From Fumia sp045615345 (lineage in GTDB: Bacteria > Bacillota > Clostridia > Oscillospirales > Ruminococcaceae), in the NCBI GenBank assembly GCA_045615345.1, contig JAZLER010000032.1, positions 178,430-242,429 of the forward strand: DNA of 64,000 nucleotides, in the 5' to 3' direction. Numbering within the stretch: position 1 is the stretch's first letter; each line of letters begins with the position of its first letter. Below the pieces are notes generated by a model, which saw only the letters and a list, made by a program, of their open reading frames with translations, was not told where the DNA came from and made no database searches. The translations under genes were made by a program, and so were the position numbers. Shown piece by piece: positions 14,858 through 22,506 of the stretch.

Positions 14858-16669
14858 ATGACCATCAAAGAGCTTAAAGAAAAAGCCCTGAGCCTTACAA
14901 CCGAGCCCGGCGTTTATCTTATGAAAAACGCCCGTGGTGAAATCATATATATAGGCAAGGCAAAAGCACTTAAAAATCGTGTTGTCAGCTATTTTCGTGC
15001 AAACTCATCTCACAATGAGAAAGTGCGTAAAATGGTTTTACAGGTCTGCGATTTTGACTATATTGTTACCTCAAGCGAATTTGAAGCCCTTATCCTCGAA
15101 TGCAGCCTTATAAAACAGTATTCTCCCAAATACAACATTTTATTAAAAGACGACAAAGGCTATCATTATATTCATATTTCGGATGAGGATTTTCCCCGTA
15201 TAACTACTGCTCTGCAAAAGAAAGAAACAGGCACTCATATAGGTCCTTTCACGAGCAGCTTCGTAGTAAAACAAACTGTAGAGCAAGCAAATAAAATCTT
15301 CAATCTCCCTACCTGCAAGCGTAAATTCCCCGAAGATTTCAAAAAAGGCAGACCTTGTCTTAATTTCCACATAAAACAGTGTATGGGTCTTTGTCAGGGC
15401 AATATTTCAAAAGAAAAATATGCCGAAATTTTAGAAGAAGCTGTTGATTATATCCATAACGGCAAAACTGTTGACATAAATAAAATGAAAAAAGAGATGG
15501 AAAAAGCTGCCGATAATCTTGAATTTGAAAAAGCGGCAAGGCTTCGTGACAGAATAAACGCCATAAAAAAAGCTGCCGATTCACAAACCGTTATGCTCCC
15601 TGAGAACCGCTCGATGGATATCTGGGGTTTTGCGCAAAATCTCCTTACCGTCTGCGCTGTTGTAATAAAATTCCGCGATGGACACCTTTATGATAAAGAG
15701 CATTTTTTCTTTGATGACATCTATTCTCTCCCAGAGCTTCAGGAAGAATTCTTAACTCGCTATTACGCCGATGTCAGCGATTTTCCGAAAGCGCTGGTTA
15801 TTCCCGCAAAAATATCGGATTCTGACCTTCTGGCTCAGTTTTTGACCCATCGTGCAGGCAGAAATGTCACAGTTTCAGTACCCTTAAAGGGTGAACGCAA
15901 AAAACTTTCGGAAATGGCTTACCAGAATGCTGCCGAACAGCTTTCGTTAAGGGTAAATCGCACCGGCAAAGAAGTTACGGCATTAGAGAAACTGGCTAAA
16001 CTTTTAAATCTTGACAAAACCCCCGGATATATCGAAGCTTATGACATATCAAACTGGGGTGACACCGCAAGAGTCGGCGGTATGATAGTTTTTGAAAACG
16101 GTAGACCCCTTAAAAGCGATTACAAGCGATTTGCCATAAAAGAAGTGGCAGGTCAGGACGATTATGCTTCAATGAAAGAGGTTATAAAACGCCGTTTCAC
16201 GAGATATCTTGAAAAAGATCCTGCTTTTTCCAAGCTCCCCGATTTAATACTTTTGGATGGCGGCAAAGGTCATGTTGCGGCAGTTGAGCCCGTACTGAAA
16301 GAGCTCGGCATTGATGTTCCGCTTTTCGGCATGGTGAAGGATTCAAGACACCGCACCCACGCCATCACAAAATCCGATGAAATAATCGCAATAAACACTG
16401 TGAAATCTGCTTTTACACTTATCACAAACATTCAGGACGAGGTTCACAGATTTGCTATTTCATATCAGCGCAGTTTGCACAAAAAAGCCACTTATGAAAG
16501 TGAGCTTTTAAAAGTAAAAGGCATCGGAAAAGCAAAACTTAAAGAACTTATGAAAAAATTCAAAACAAAAAAAGGATTGAAAGAAGCAAGCCTTGAAGAA
16601 ATTCAGACTACTGCAAAAATCTCAGAACCGACCGCAAAAGAGCTTTTTGAAGTCATACAAAATCTTTAG
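14858..16669 (+). CDS. uvrC: Excinuclease ABC subunit C
   Basis: 603 residues, standard. UvrC makes both incisions in nucleotide excision repair with UvrA and UvrB. The N-terminal GIY-YIG nuclease is at residues ~15-95 (GVYLMKNARGEIIYIGKAK). The UvrB-binding UVR motif is near 205-240 (EKAADNLEFEKAARLRDRINAI). The RNase H-like nuclease follows (YDISNWGDTARVGGMIVF, ILLDGGKGH), then the C-terminal helix-hairpin-helix region (KVKGIGKAKLKELMKKF). The ATG at 14858 follows CGGAGGAAACA. Its stop codon lies at the first bases of a dispersed hairpin repeat. Confidence 0.96.
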   Translation: MTIKELKEKALSLTTEPGVYLMKNARGEIIYIGKAKALKNRVVSYFRANSSHNEKVRKMVLQVCDFDYIVTSSEFEALILECSLIKQYSPKYNILLKDDKGYHYIHISDEDFPRITTALQKKETGTHIGPFTSSFVVKQTVEQANKIFNLPTCKRKFPEDFKKGRPCLNFHIKQCMGLCQGNISKEKYAEILEEAVDYIHNGKTVDINKMKKEMEKAADNLEFEKAARLRDRINAIKKAADSQTVMLPENRSMDIWGFAQNLLTVCAVVIKFRDGHLYDKEHFFFDDIYSLPELQEEFLTRYYADVSDFPKALVIPAKISDSDLLAQFLTHRAGRNVTVSVPLKGERKKLSEMAYQNAAEQLSLRVNRTGKEVTALEKLAKLLNLDKTPGYIEAYDISNWGDTARVGGMIVFENGRPLKSDYKRFAIKEVAGQDDYASMKEVIKRRFTRYLEKDPAFSKLPDLILLDGGKGHVAAVEPVLKELGIDVPLFGMVKDSRHRTHAITKSDEIIAINTVKSAFTLITNIQDEVHRFAISYQRSLHKKATYESELLKVKGIGKAKLKELMKKFKTKKGLKEASLEEIQTTAKISEPTAKELFEVIQNL

Positions 16670-16732
16670 GTATAACCGACAAATCCAAACCAGCCTGAAA
16701 TTACTCAAAGTTCGGATTTGTCGATTATGCCT
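16668..16732. repeat. Long imperfect inverted repeat, copy 1 of a dispersed element
   Basis: Two 23-24 bp arms (16668-16691 and 16710-16732) flank an 18-nt loop. Each arm carries the core CGACAAATCC plus flanking AGGYRTAAY and RAAC; the arms differ at three positions. No T run follows, so it is not a standard terminator. The same arm sequence recurs at 45044-45067 upstream of hisS. In the remainder of this 313-bp gap lie the purine promoter, a mini-ORF and a terminator. Confidence 0.8.
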
Positions 16733-16792
16733 AGTTTGCAAAATGCACAAAAGGAACCATTTTCATTAGTGCAATTTGTGAATAATTAGTTC

Positions 16793-16821
16793 TTGAAAAA
16801 TTTGTAAATTTAGGGTACAAT
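16793..16821 (+). promoter_or_regulatory. Promoter of the purine operon
   Basis: TTGAAA, 17-nt spacer, TACAAT. The predicted start is about 150 nt before purE, leaving a leader that holds a mini-ORF and a terminator. Confidence 0.75.
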
Positions 16822-16859
16822 ATTAATGTAGATTAATAATACAAATGAGGTGTCCCCAA

Positions 16860-16928
16860 ATGATCTGTTTTGATTGTATGCGTTTTTCAATATCAGAATG
16901 CTCATTTAAATGGGGTAAGTGCGTTTAG
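16860..16928 (+). CDS. Cys-rich 22-residue leader peptide of the purine operon (putative)
   Basis: An ATG with a very good GAGGTG ribosome binding site 7 nt upstream opens a 22-codon frame ending in tandem stops TAG TAA. The peptide has Cys at positions 3, 6, 14 and 21 and one Trp; its first pair forms CFDC. It lies between the operon promoter and an intrinsic terminator, the position of a transcription-attenuation leader. The bases around its start (CCCC and AAATGA, 16854-16863) can pair with its end (TCATTT and GGGG, 16902-16915), so translation could change the leader fold. It could instead be a small metal-binding protein. No homologue is recognised. Confidence 0.5.
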   Translation: MICFDCMRFSISECSFKWGKCV

Positions 16929-16936
16929 TAAAGGAC

Positions 16937-16965
16937 AGCTGCGAGTTTTCGCAGCTTTTTGTTTT
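16937..16965 (+). terminator. Intrinsic terminator in the purine leader (attenuator candidate)
   Basis: AGCTGCG-6 nt-CGCAGCT stem followed by TTTTGTTTT, placed between the operon promoter and purE. Since purE has no other visible promoter, expression requires read-through, which suggests regulated attenuation. The GGACA at its foot could pair with TGTCC just after the leader-ORF ribosome binding site. Confidence 0.8.
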
Positions 16966-16982
16966 AGAAAGGAAGATTTATT

Positions 16983-17474
16983 ATGCTTAAAAAAGTAGCC
17001 GTTATTATGGGAAGCGACAGCGATTTGCCAATTGTAAAAAAAGCAATCGACTGTCTTAAAGAATTTGGTGTTGAAACCGAAGTTCACATTATGTCTGCGC
17101 ACCGCACTCCCACCGAAGCTTGTGAATTTGCAAAAAATGCAAAAGGAAACGGTTTCGGAGTAATCATTTCTGCCGCAGGTATGGCGGCTCACCTTGGTGG
17201 CGTTCTTGCCGCTCACACAACATTGCCCGTAATTGGCATTCCTATTAAATCTTCTTTTGAAGGACTTGATGCATTGCTTGCAACAGTGCAGATGCCCTCA
17301 GGCATCCCCGTTGCAACAGTTGCTGTAAATGGTGCCAAAAACGCTGCTGTTTTAGCTTTGGAAATCCTCGCATTAAATGACGATGAATTGAGCGAAAAAC
17401 TCTTAAAAATGAAACAAGATATGGCAAACGAAGTTCGTGAAAAGGACTTAAAACTTCAGAAAGAACTTAACTAA
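16983..17474 (+). CDS. purE: N5-carboxyaminoimidazole ribonucleotide mutase (PurE)
   Basis: 163 residues. PurE forms carboxyaminoimidazole ribonucleotide in purine synthesis, and class I enzymes work with PurK. Visible motifs are MGSDSDL (residues ~9-15), SAHRTP with the catalytic His near 41, and AAGMAAHLGGVLAAHT. The last is a slight variant of the usual AHLPG. No purK lies in the window. It is the first main gene of the operon, followed 12 nt later by purF. Confidence 0.93.
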   Translation: MLKKVAVIMGSDSDLPIVKKAIDCLKEFGVETEVHIMSAHRTPTEACEFAKNAKGNGFGVIISAAGMAAHLGGVLAAHTTLPVIGIPIKSSFEGLDALLATVQMPSGIPVATVAVNGAKNAAVLALEILALNDDELSEKLLKMKQDMANEVREKDLKLQKELN

Positions 17475-17486
17475 GGAGGAATTCTT

Positions 17487-18896
17487 TTGGGCGGATTTTT
17501 CGGAGTAATCTCCAATGAAAACTGCGTGACCGATTTGTTTTTCGGCGTTGATTATCATTCTCACCTCGGTACAAAACGCGGCGGTATGGCAATGTACGAC
17601 GAGAAAATCGGTTTTCAACGAGCAATCCACAACATTGAAAATTCACCTTTCAGAACTAAATTCGAAAAAGATGTTTATGAGATGGAAGGTTTTATGGGAA
17701 TAGGCTGTATCAGTGACAACGAACCCCAGCCACTTATTGTACGCTCGCACTTAGGCCATTTTGCGCTGACCACAGTCGGACGCATAAACAATGAAAAGGA
17801 AATTCTCGACAAAGAGTTTTCAAATAATAATCTTCATTTTCTTGAAATGAGCGGTGGCAGGATTAACTCGACTGAGCTTGTAGCTTCCCTTATAAATCAG
17901 AAAAATTCTATTCCCGAGGGTATCCGTTATGCGCAGGAGCAAATTGACGGCTCTATGTCAATTCTTCTTATGACCCCCGAAGGAATATATGCAGCACGTG
18001 ACAAGGACGGCAGAACTCCCGTTGTCCTCGGCAAAAAAGAAAACGGCAGATGCGTTTCTTTTGAGTCAAGTTCTTACCTCAACTTGGGATATACGTTTGA
18101 CAAAGAACTTGGTGCAGGTGAAATCGTATACATCACTCTTGATAAAGTCGAAACCATACGCCCTGCAGATGAAAAAATGAAAATCTGCGCTTTCCTTTAT
18201 GTTTACTATGGTTATCCGACCTCAAACTATGAGGGTGTTAATGTTGAAGAAATGCGTTATCAGTGCGGAAAAATTATCGCAGAAAATGATGATTTTTCGG
18301 GTATGGATTTCATCGCGGGAATTCCCGATTCGGGTATTCCTCACGCAATCGGCTACTCTAATTATTCGGGTATACCCTTTGCAAGGCCATTTATCAAATA
18401 CACCCCCACCTGGCAGAGAAGTTTTATGCCATCCAAGCAAACAATGAGAAACTTGGCGGCTAAGATGAAACTTATCCCTATTGATTCACTCATAAGAGAT
18501 AAAAATCTCCTATTTATTGATGACTCGATAGTAAGAGGTACCCAGATGGGAGAAACCGTTGATTTTCTTTATAACAGCGGTGCCAAGGAAGTTCATATCC
18601 GTTCGGCATCTCCCCCTGTTATATATGGTTGCAAGTATTTGAATTTCTCAAGAAGCACATCTGAACTTGACCTTATTACAAGAAGGGCTATCTTAGAAAT
18701 TGAAGGCGAAGGCGGTTTTGACCATCTCAGTGAATACTCCGATAGCAAAACCGAAAGATACAAAAAAATGGTGGAGAAAATCTGTGAAAAGCTCAACTTC
18801 ACAACTCTCCGTTATCAGACTGTCGAAGGCTTACTTAAATCAATAGGTCTTCCCGAAGATAAGGTCTGCACATACTGCTGGACCGGAAAAGAATAA
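17487..18896 (+). CDS. purF: Amidophosphoribosyltransferase (PurF) lacking the N-terminal Cys
   Basis: 469 residues. PurF makes phosphoribosylamine from PRPP and glutamine-derived ammonia. The phosphoribosyltransferase site is intact (LLFIDDSIVRGTQMG). Cysteines matching the iron-sulfur ligands of the Bacillus enzyme are present (KICAF, YGCKY, KVCTYC). The glutaminase domain is recognisable (YHSHLGTKRGG, TTVGRINN), but the protein starts MGGFFGVIS where family members have Cys right after the start or propeptide; the nucleophile is Gly here. The TTG start at 17487 is fixed by AAGGAGGA upstream and no Cys codon lies just before it. Either free ammonia is used or a different nucleophile serves. 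Confidence 0.88.
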   Translation: MGGFFGVISNENCVTDLFFGVDYHSHLGTKRGGMAMYDEKIGFQRAIHNIENSPFRTKFEKDVYEMEGFMGIGCISDNEPQPLIVRSHLGHFALTTVGRINNEKEILDKEFSNNNLHFLEMSGGRINSTELVASLINQKNSIPEGIRYAQEQIDGSMSILLMTPEGIYAARDKDGRTPVVLGKKENGRCVSFESSSYLNLGYTFDKELGAGEIVYITLDKVETIRPADEKMKICAFLYVYYGYPTSNYEGVNVEEMRYQCGKIIAENDDFSGMDFIAGIPDSGIPHAIGYSNYSGIPFARPFIKYTPTWQRSFMPSKQTMRNLAAKMKLIPIDSLIRDKNLLFIDDSIVRGTQMGETVDFLYNSGAKEVHIRSASPPVIYGCKYLNFSRSTSELDLITRRAILEIEGEGGFDHLSEYSDSKTERYKKMVEKICEKLNFTTLRYQTVEGLLKSIGLPEDKVCTYCWTGKE

Positions 18897-18915
18897 AACG
18901 AAAGGTGATATAAAA

Positions 18916-19950
18916 ATGAAAAGTTTCAGCGAAAGTTATAAAAAAGCAGGCGTTGATGTTACCGCAGGCTACAAAGCAGTAGAACTTATGAAAAGCCATG
19001 TTGCAAAAACACTTACAAGCTCTGTTCTGACAGGTCTTGGAGGATTTGGTGGTCTTTTCGAACTCGACTTAACAGGTATTAACAAACCCGTTCTGGTTTC
19101 CGGCACAGACGGCGTTGGCACAAAGCTTAAACTCGCATTTTTGACAGACAAGCACAACACAGTAGGTATCGACTGCGTTGCTATGTGTGTAAATGATATT
19201 ATCTGCTGTGGTGCAAAACCTCTCTTTTTCCTCGACTATGTTGCAGTGGGCAAAAATGTTCCCGAAAAAGTTGCTGACATTGTAAGCGGTGTTGCTGAGG
19301 GTTGCTTGCAGTCAGGTTGTTCTCTCGTTGGCGGTGAAACCGCGGAGATGCCAGGCTTCTACCCTGTTGATGAATACGACCTTGCAGGTTTCAGCGTAGG
19401 TGTTGTTGATAAAGATAAAATCCTCGACAACCAAACACAGAAGCCCGGGGATGTTCTTATCGCACTCCCCTCAACCGGCGTTCATTCCAATGGTTTTTCT
19501 TTAGTAAGAAAAGTTTTCAATATCGAAAAAACCGACCTCAATACATATGTTGAAGCGTTGGGTACAACCTTGGGTGACGCTTTGCTCACTCCCACAAAAA
19601 TCTATGTAAAACCCATGCTCGCACTCTTTGATAAAGTTACCGTAAAATCTGTAGCACACATCACAGGCGGTGGCTTCTACGAAAACATTCCCCGTTCTCT
19701 CAAAAAAGGACTTTCTGCAAAAATCAAACGCGCTGATGTTAAAGTTTTGCCTATTTTTGACCTTATCGCACATACAGGCAATATCCCTGAACGCGATATG
19801 TTCAACACATTCAATATGGGTGTTGGTATGATTGCATGCGTTGCAAAAGAAGATGCTGACCTTGCTCTCAGAACTTTAAAAGAAGCAGGCGAAGATGCAT
19901 ACATTTTGGGCGAACTCGTTGAAAGTGACGAAGGCGTAATTCTCGAATAA
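18916..19950 (+). CDS. purM: Phosphoribosylformylglycinamidine cyclo-ligase (AIR synthetase)
   Basis: 344 residues, standard. PurM closes the imidazole ring to form AIR using ATP. The N-terminal segment YKKAGVDVTAGYKAVELMK, the substrate loop GTDGVGTKL near residue 64, the motif VGGETAEMPGFY, and HITGGGFYENIPR in the C-terminal domain are all diagnostic. It lies 19 nt after purF with an AAAGGTG site. Confidence 0.96.
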   Translation: MKSFSESYKKAGVDVTAGYKAVELMKSHVAKTLTSSVLTGLGGFGGLFELDLTGINKPVLVSGTDGVGTKLKLAFLTDKHNTVGIDCVAMCVNDIICCGAKPLFFLDYVAVGKNVPEKVADIVSGVAEGCLQSGCSLVGGETAEMPGFYPVDEYDLAGFSVGVVDKDKILDNQTQKPGDVLIALPSTGVHSNGFSLVRKVFNIEKTDLNTYVEALGTTLGDALLTPTKIYVKPMLALFDKVTVKSVAHITGGGFYENIPRSLKKGLSAKIKRADVKVLPIFDLIAHTGNIPERDMFNTFNMGVGMIACVAKEDADLALRTLKEAGEDAYILGELVESDEGVILE

Positions 19951-19966
19951 GTAAAGAGGGGTTACA

Positions 19967-20593
19967 ATGAAAAATATTGTAGTACTCGTTTCAGGTGGCG
20001 GAACTAATCTTCAGGCACTTATTGATGCCGAAAAACGCGGTGAGATTGTAAACGGCAAAATCACTTGTGTTATCGCTTCAAACTATGATGCTTACGCATT
20101 GACAAGGGCAAAGGAAAATGGCATCAACACAAGAGTTGTGCCTAAAAAAGATTATCCCGACCGCAAAGAATACAGTAAAGAAATCTTAAAGGCATTAAAC
20201 GAAGAAAAGGCTGACCTTATCGTTTATGCAGGATTTATGATTATCCTTGACGAAATGATTTCAGATGCATATCCAAATAAAATTATGAATGTGCACCCTG
20301 CACTTATTCCGGCTTTCTGCGGAGAGGGTTATTACGGACTTAAGGTTCACGAGGAGGCTCTCAAAAAAGGCGTTAAACTTGCAGGTGCTACCGTTCATTT
20401 TGCAAATGAAGTCTGTGACGGCGGTCCCATAATTTTACAGGGTGCAGTTGATGTTTTAGATACCGACACCCCCGAAATTTTGCAAAAACGCGTTATGGAA
20501 CAGGTTGAATGGAAGCTTCTTCCCAAAGCCGTTTCCCTTTTCTGTCAGGACAAAATTGTTGTTGAAGGCAACATAACAAAGATAAAGGAGTAA
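19967..20593 (+). CDS. purN: Phosphoribosylglycinamide formyltransferase (folate-dependent)
   Basis: 208 residues. PurN transfers a formyl group from 10-formyltetrahydrofolate to GAR. The N-terminus IVVLVSGGGTNLQALIDA, the catalytic region MNVHPALIPAFCGEGYYG with the conserved Asn and His, and GATVHFANEVCDGGPIILQ with the conserved Asp are present. It lies 16 nt after purM and 5 nt before the IMP cyclohydrolase gene. Confidence 0.96.
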   Translation: MKNIVVLVSGGGTNLQALIDAEKRGEIVNGKITCVIASNYDAYALTRAKENGINTRVVPKKDYPDRKEYSKEILKALNEEKADLIVYAGFMIILDEMISDAYPNKIMNVHPALIPAFCGEGYYGLKVHEEALKKGVKLAGATVHFANEVCDGGPIILQGAVDVLDTDTPEILQKRVMEQVEWKLLPKAVSLFCQDKIVVEGNITKIKE

Positions 20594-20598
20594 TTAAA

Positions 20599-21297
20599 AT
20601 GGTTGATATTGTAAAAGACCTCAGAGAAAACAGTTATCCCGGTCGTGGAATCGTTCTCGGCAAAAGTGCTGATAATGAACACGCAGTTATCGGATATTTC
20701 ATTATGGGCAGAAGTGAAAACAGCAGAAACCGCGTTTTCATCGAAGAAGCAGAAGGTATCCGCACCGAAGCGTTTGACCCCGCAAAGCTTTCTGACCCGA
20801 GCCTTATTATCTACTGGCCCGTAAGAACTCTCGGCAAGACAACTGTTGTTACAAACGGTGATCAGACTGATACAATCTATGATTTTCTCAAAGATGGTAA
20901 AACTTTTGAAGATGCATTAAGAACACGCACTTTTGAACCTGATGCACCCAACTTTACTCCCAGAATTTCAGGTATGGTAGAAGAAAATGGAAACTACCGT
21001 CTTTCCATCTTAAAAAGCAACTATGGTGATGATTCTTCCGCACGCCGTTACTTCTATGAATATGAGAACCCCAAAGCAGGTGAAGCGCACTTTATTCACA
21101 CCTATGAACACGATGGAAACCCCATTCCCTCTTTTGTAGGCGAACCCAAACAGATTAAAATTGAAGGCGATATCGACTGCTTTACAAAGATGCTTTGGGA
21201 CAACCTTAACGAAGACAACAAAGTTTCTCTTTTCACCCGTTTTATTAACATTAAAACAGGCGAAACCGAAACCCGTATAATCAACAAGAACAAATAA
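20599..21297 (+). CDS. purO: IMP cyclohydrolase, PurO-like
   Basis: 232 residues. It matches the archaeal-type IMP cyclohydrolase family: the N-terminal segment SYPGRGIVLGKS, YFIMGRSENSRNRVF and the C-terminal half with RRYFYEYENPKAGEAHFIHTYEHDGNPIPSF. The reaction is FAICAR to IMP, normally done in bacteria by the N-terminal domain of PurH. Here the next gene encodes only the transformylase half of PurH, so this gene supplies the missing step. It overlaps nothing and is 6 nt from its neighbours on the upstream side. The family call is good; the enzyme activity is inferred from family and context. Confidence 0.85.
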   Translation: MVDIVKDLRENSYPGRGIVLGKSADNEHAVIGYFIMGRSENSRNRVFIEEAEGIRTEAFDPAKLSDPSLIIYWPVRTLGKTTVVTNGDQTDTIYDFLKDGKTFEDALRTRTFEPDAPNFTPRISGMVEENGNYRLSILKSNYGDDSSARRYFYEYENPKAGEAHFIHTYEHDGNPIPSFVGEPKQIKIEGDIDCFTKMLWDNLNEDNKVSLFTRFINIKTGETETRIINKNK

Positions 21298-21312
21298 GAA
21301 AGGATGAGTAAA

Positions 21313-22488
21313 GTGAACGAACTCGAACTTAAATATGGTTGTAACCCCAACCAGAAACCATCTAAAATCTTTATGAAAAACGACAAAGAACTTCCTATCG
21401 AAGTTTTAAACGGCAAGCCCGGATACATCAACTTCCTTGATGCATTCAACTCCTGGCAGCTTGTTAAAGAACTTCATGAGGCAACAGGAATCCCTGCAGC
21501 TGCTTCCTTTAAGCATGTTTCTCCTGCAGGTGCAGCTCTCGCTTTGCCCCTTTCCGATACACTCAAGAAAATCTACTTTGTAGATGATTTGGAACTTTCT
21601 CCCATGGCTTGTGCATATGCACGCGCAAGAGGTGCTGACCGTATGTCATCTTATGGTGACTGGATTGCACTTTCTGACACTTGTGATGCTCAGACTGCAA
21701 CACTTATCGCAAGAGAAGTTTCCGATGGTATCATCGCTCCCGATTACACAGACGAAGCACTCGAGATCCTCAAAACAAAAAGAAAGGGCGGCTACAATGT
21801 AGTTAAAATCGACAGAAACTACACTCCCGACCCCATCGAACACAAAGATGTTTTCGGCATTACTTTTGAACAGGGCAGAAACGAACTTAAGATTGACGAA
21901 AATCTTTTCGTTGAAACCCCCACTGACAACAAAAACCTCACAGAGGAAGCAAAACGCGACCTCATTATCTCTCTTATCACACTTAAATACACACAGTCAA
22001 ACTCTGTTTGCTATGTAAAAGATGGTCAGGCTATCGGTATCGGTGCAGGTCAGCAGTCCCGTGTTCATTGTACACGCCTTGCAGGTAATAAGGCTGACTT
22101 CTGGTATTTAAGACAGCACGAAAAAGTTATGAACCTCCCCTTCAAGCCCGACATCCGCCGTCCCGACAGAGATAACACTATTGATGTTTATATCTCTGAC
22201 GATTATATGGATGTTTTAGCTGACGGCGTTTGGGAAAACTTCTTCACAGTTAAACCCGAACCCCTCACACGCGAAGAAAAACGCGCTTGGCTTGACACAA
22301 TGAGCGGTGTTGCTCTCGGTTCCGATGCATTCTTCCCCTTTGGCGACAATATCGAAAGAGCTCACAAAAGCGGCGTAGAGTTTATCGCACAGCCCGGTGG
22401 TTCTATCCGTGACGATAATGTTATCGAAGTATGTAATAAATACGATATCGCTATGGCGTTCACAAAAATCCGTTTGTTCCACCATTAA
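21313..22488 (+). CDS. AICAR transformylase, stand-alone PurH C-terminal domain
   Basis: 391 residues from the GTG at 21313, chosen because AAAGGA lies 8 nt before it; an ATG at 21304 overlaps that site. The protein starts NELELKYGCNPNQKP and includes the catalytic Lys-His of the transformylase in SFKHVSPAGAA, then LKYTQSNSVCYVKDGQAIGIGAGQQSR. It corresponds only to the AICAR formyltransferase part of PurH; the methylglyoxal-synthase-like cyclohydrolase domain is absent. It works on AICAR with 10-formyltetrahydrofolate and hands FAICAR to the PurO-like enzyme encoded just upstream. Such stand-alone forms are sometimes named PurV. Confidence 0.9.
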   Translation: MNELELKYGCNPNQKPSKIFMKNDKELPIEVLNGKPGYINFLDAFNSWQLVKELHEATGIPAAASFKHVSPAGAALALPLSDTLKKIYFVDDLELSPMACAYARARGADRMSSYGDWIALSDTCDAQTATLIAREVSDGIIAPDYTDEALEILKTKRKGGYNVVKIDRNYTPDPIEHKDVFGITFEQGRNELKIDENLFVETPTDNKNLTEEAKRDLIISLITLKYTQSNSVCYVKDGQAIGIGAGQQSRVHCTRLAGNKADFWYLRQHEKVMNLPFKPDIRRPDRDNTIDVYISDDYMDVLADGVWENFFTVKPEPLTREEKRAWLDTMSGVALGSDAFFPFGDNIERAHKSGVEFIAQPGGSIRDDNVIEVCNKYDIAMAFTKIRLFHH

Positions 22489-22506
22489 TCGAAAGGACAA
22501 ATCACT

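Noticed and set aside
16745..16785. Inverted repeat TGCAC...GTGCA upstream of the purine promoter
   Set aside because: Arms are only about five bases with a mismatch beyond; it may be chance in AT-rich DNA.
16740..16982. Purine or PRPP riboswitch in the purine leader
   Set aside because: No purine-aptamer core or similar conserved junction could be seen; only a mini-ORF and a simple terminator are visible.
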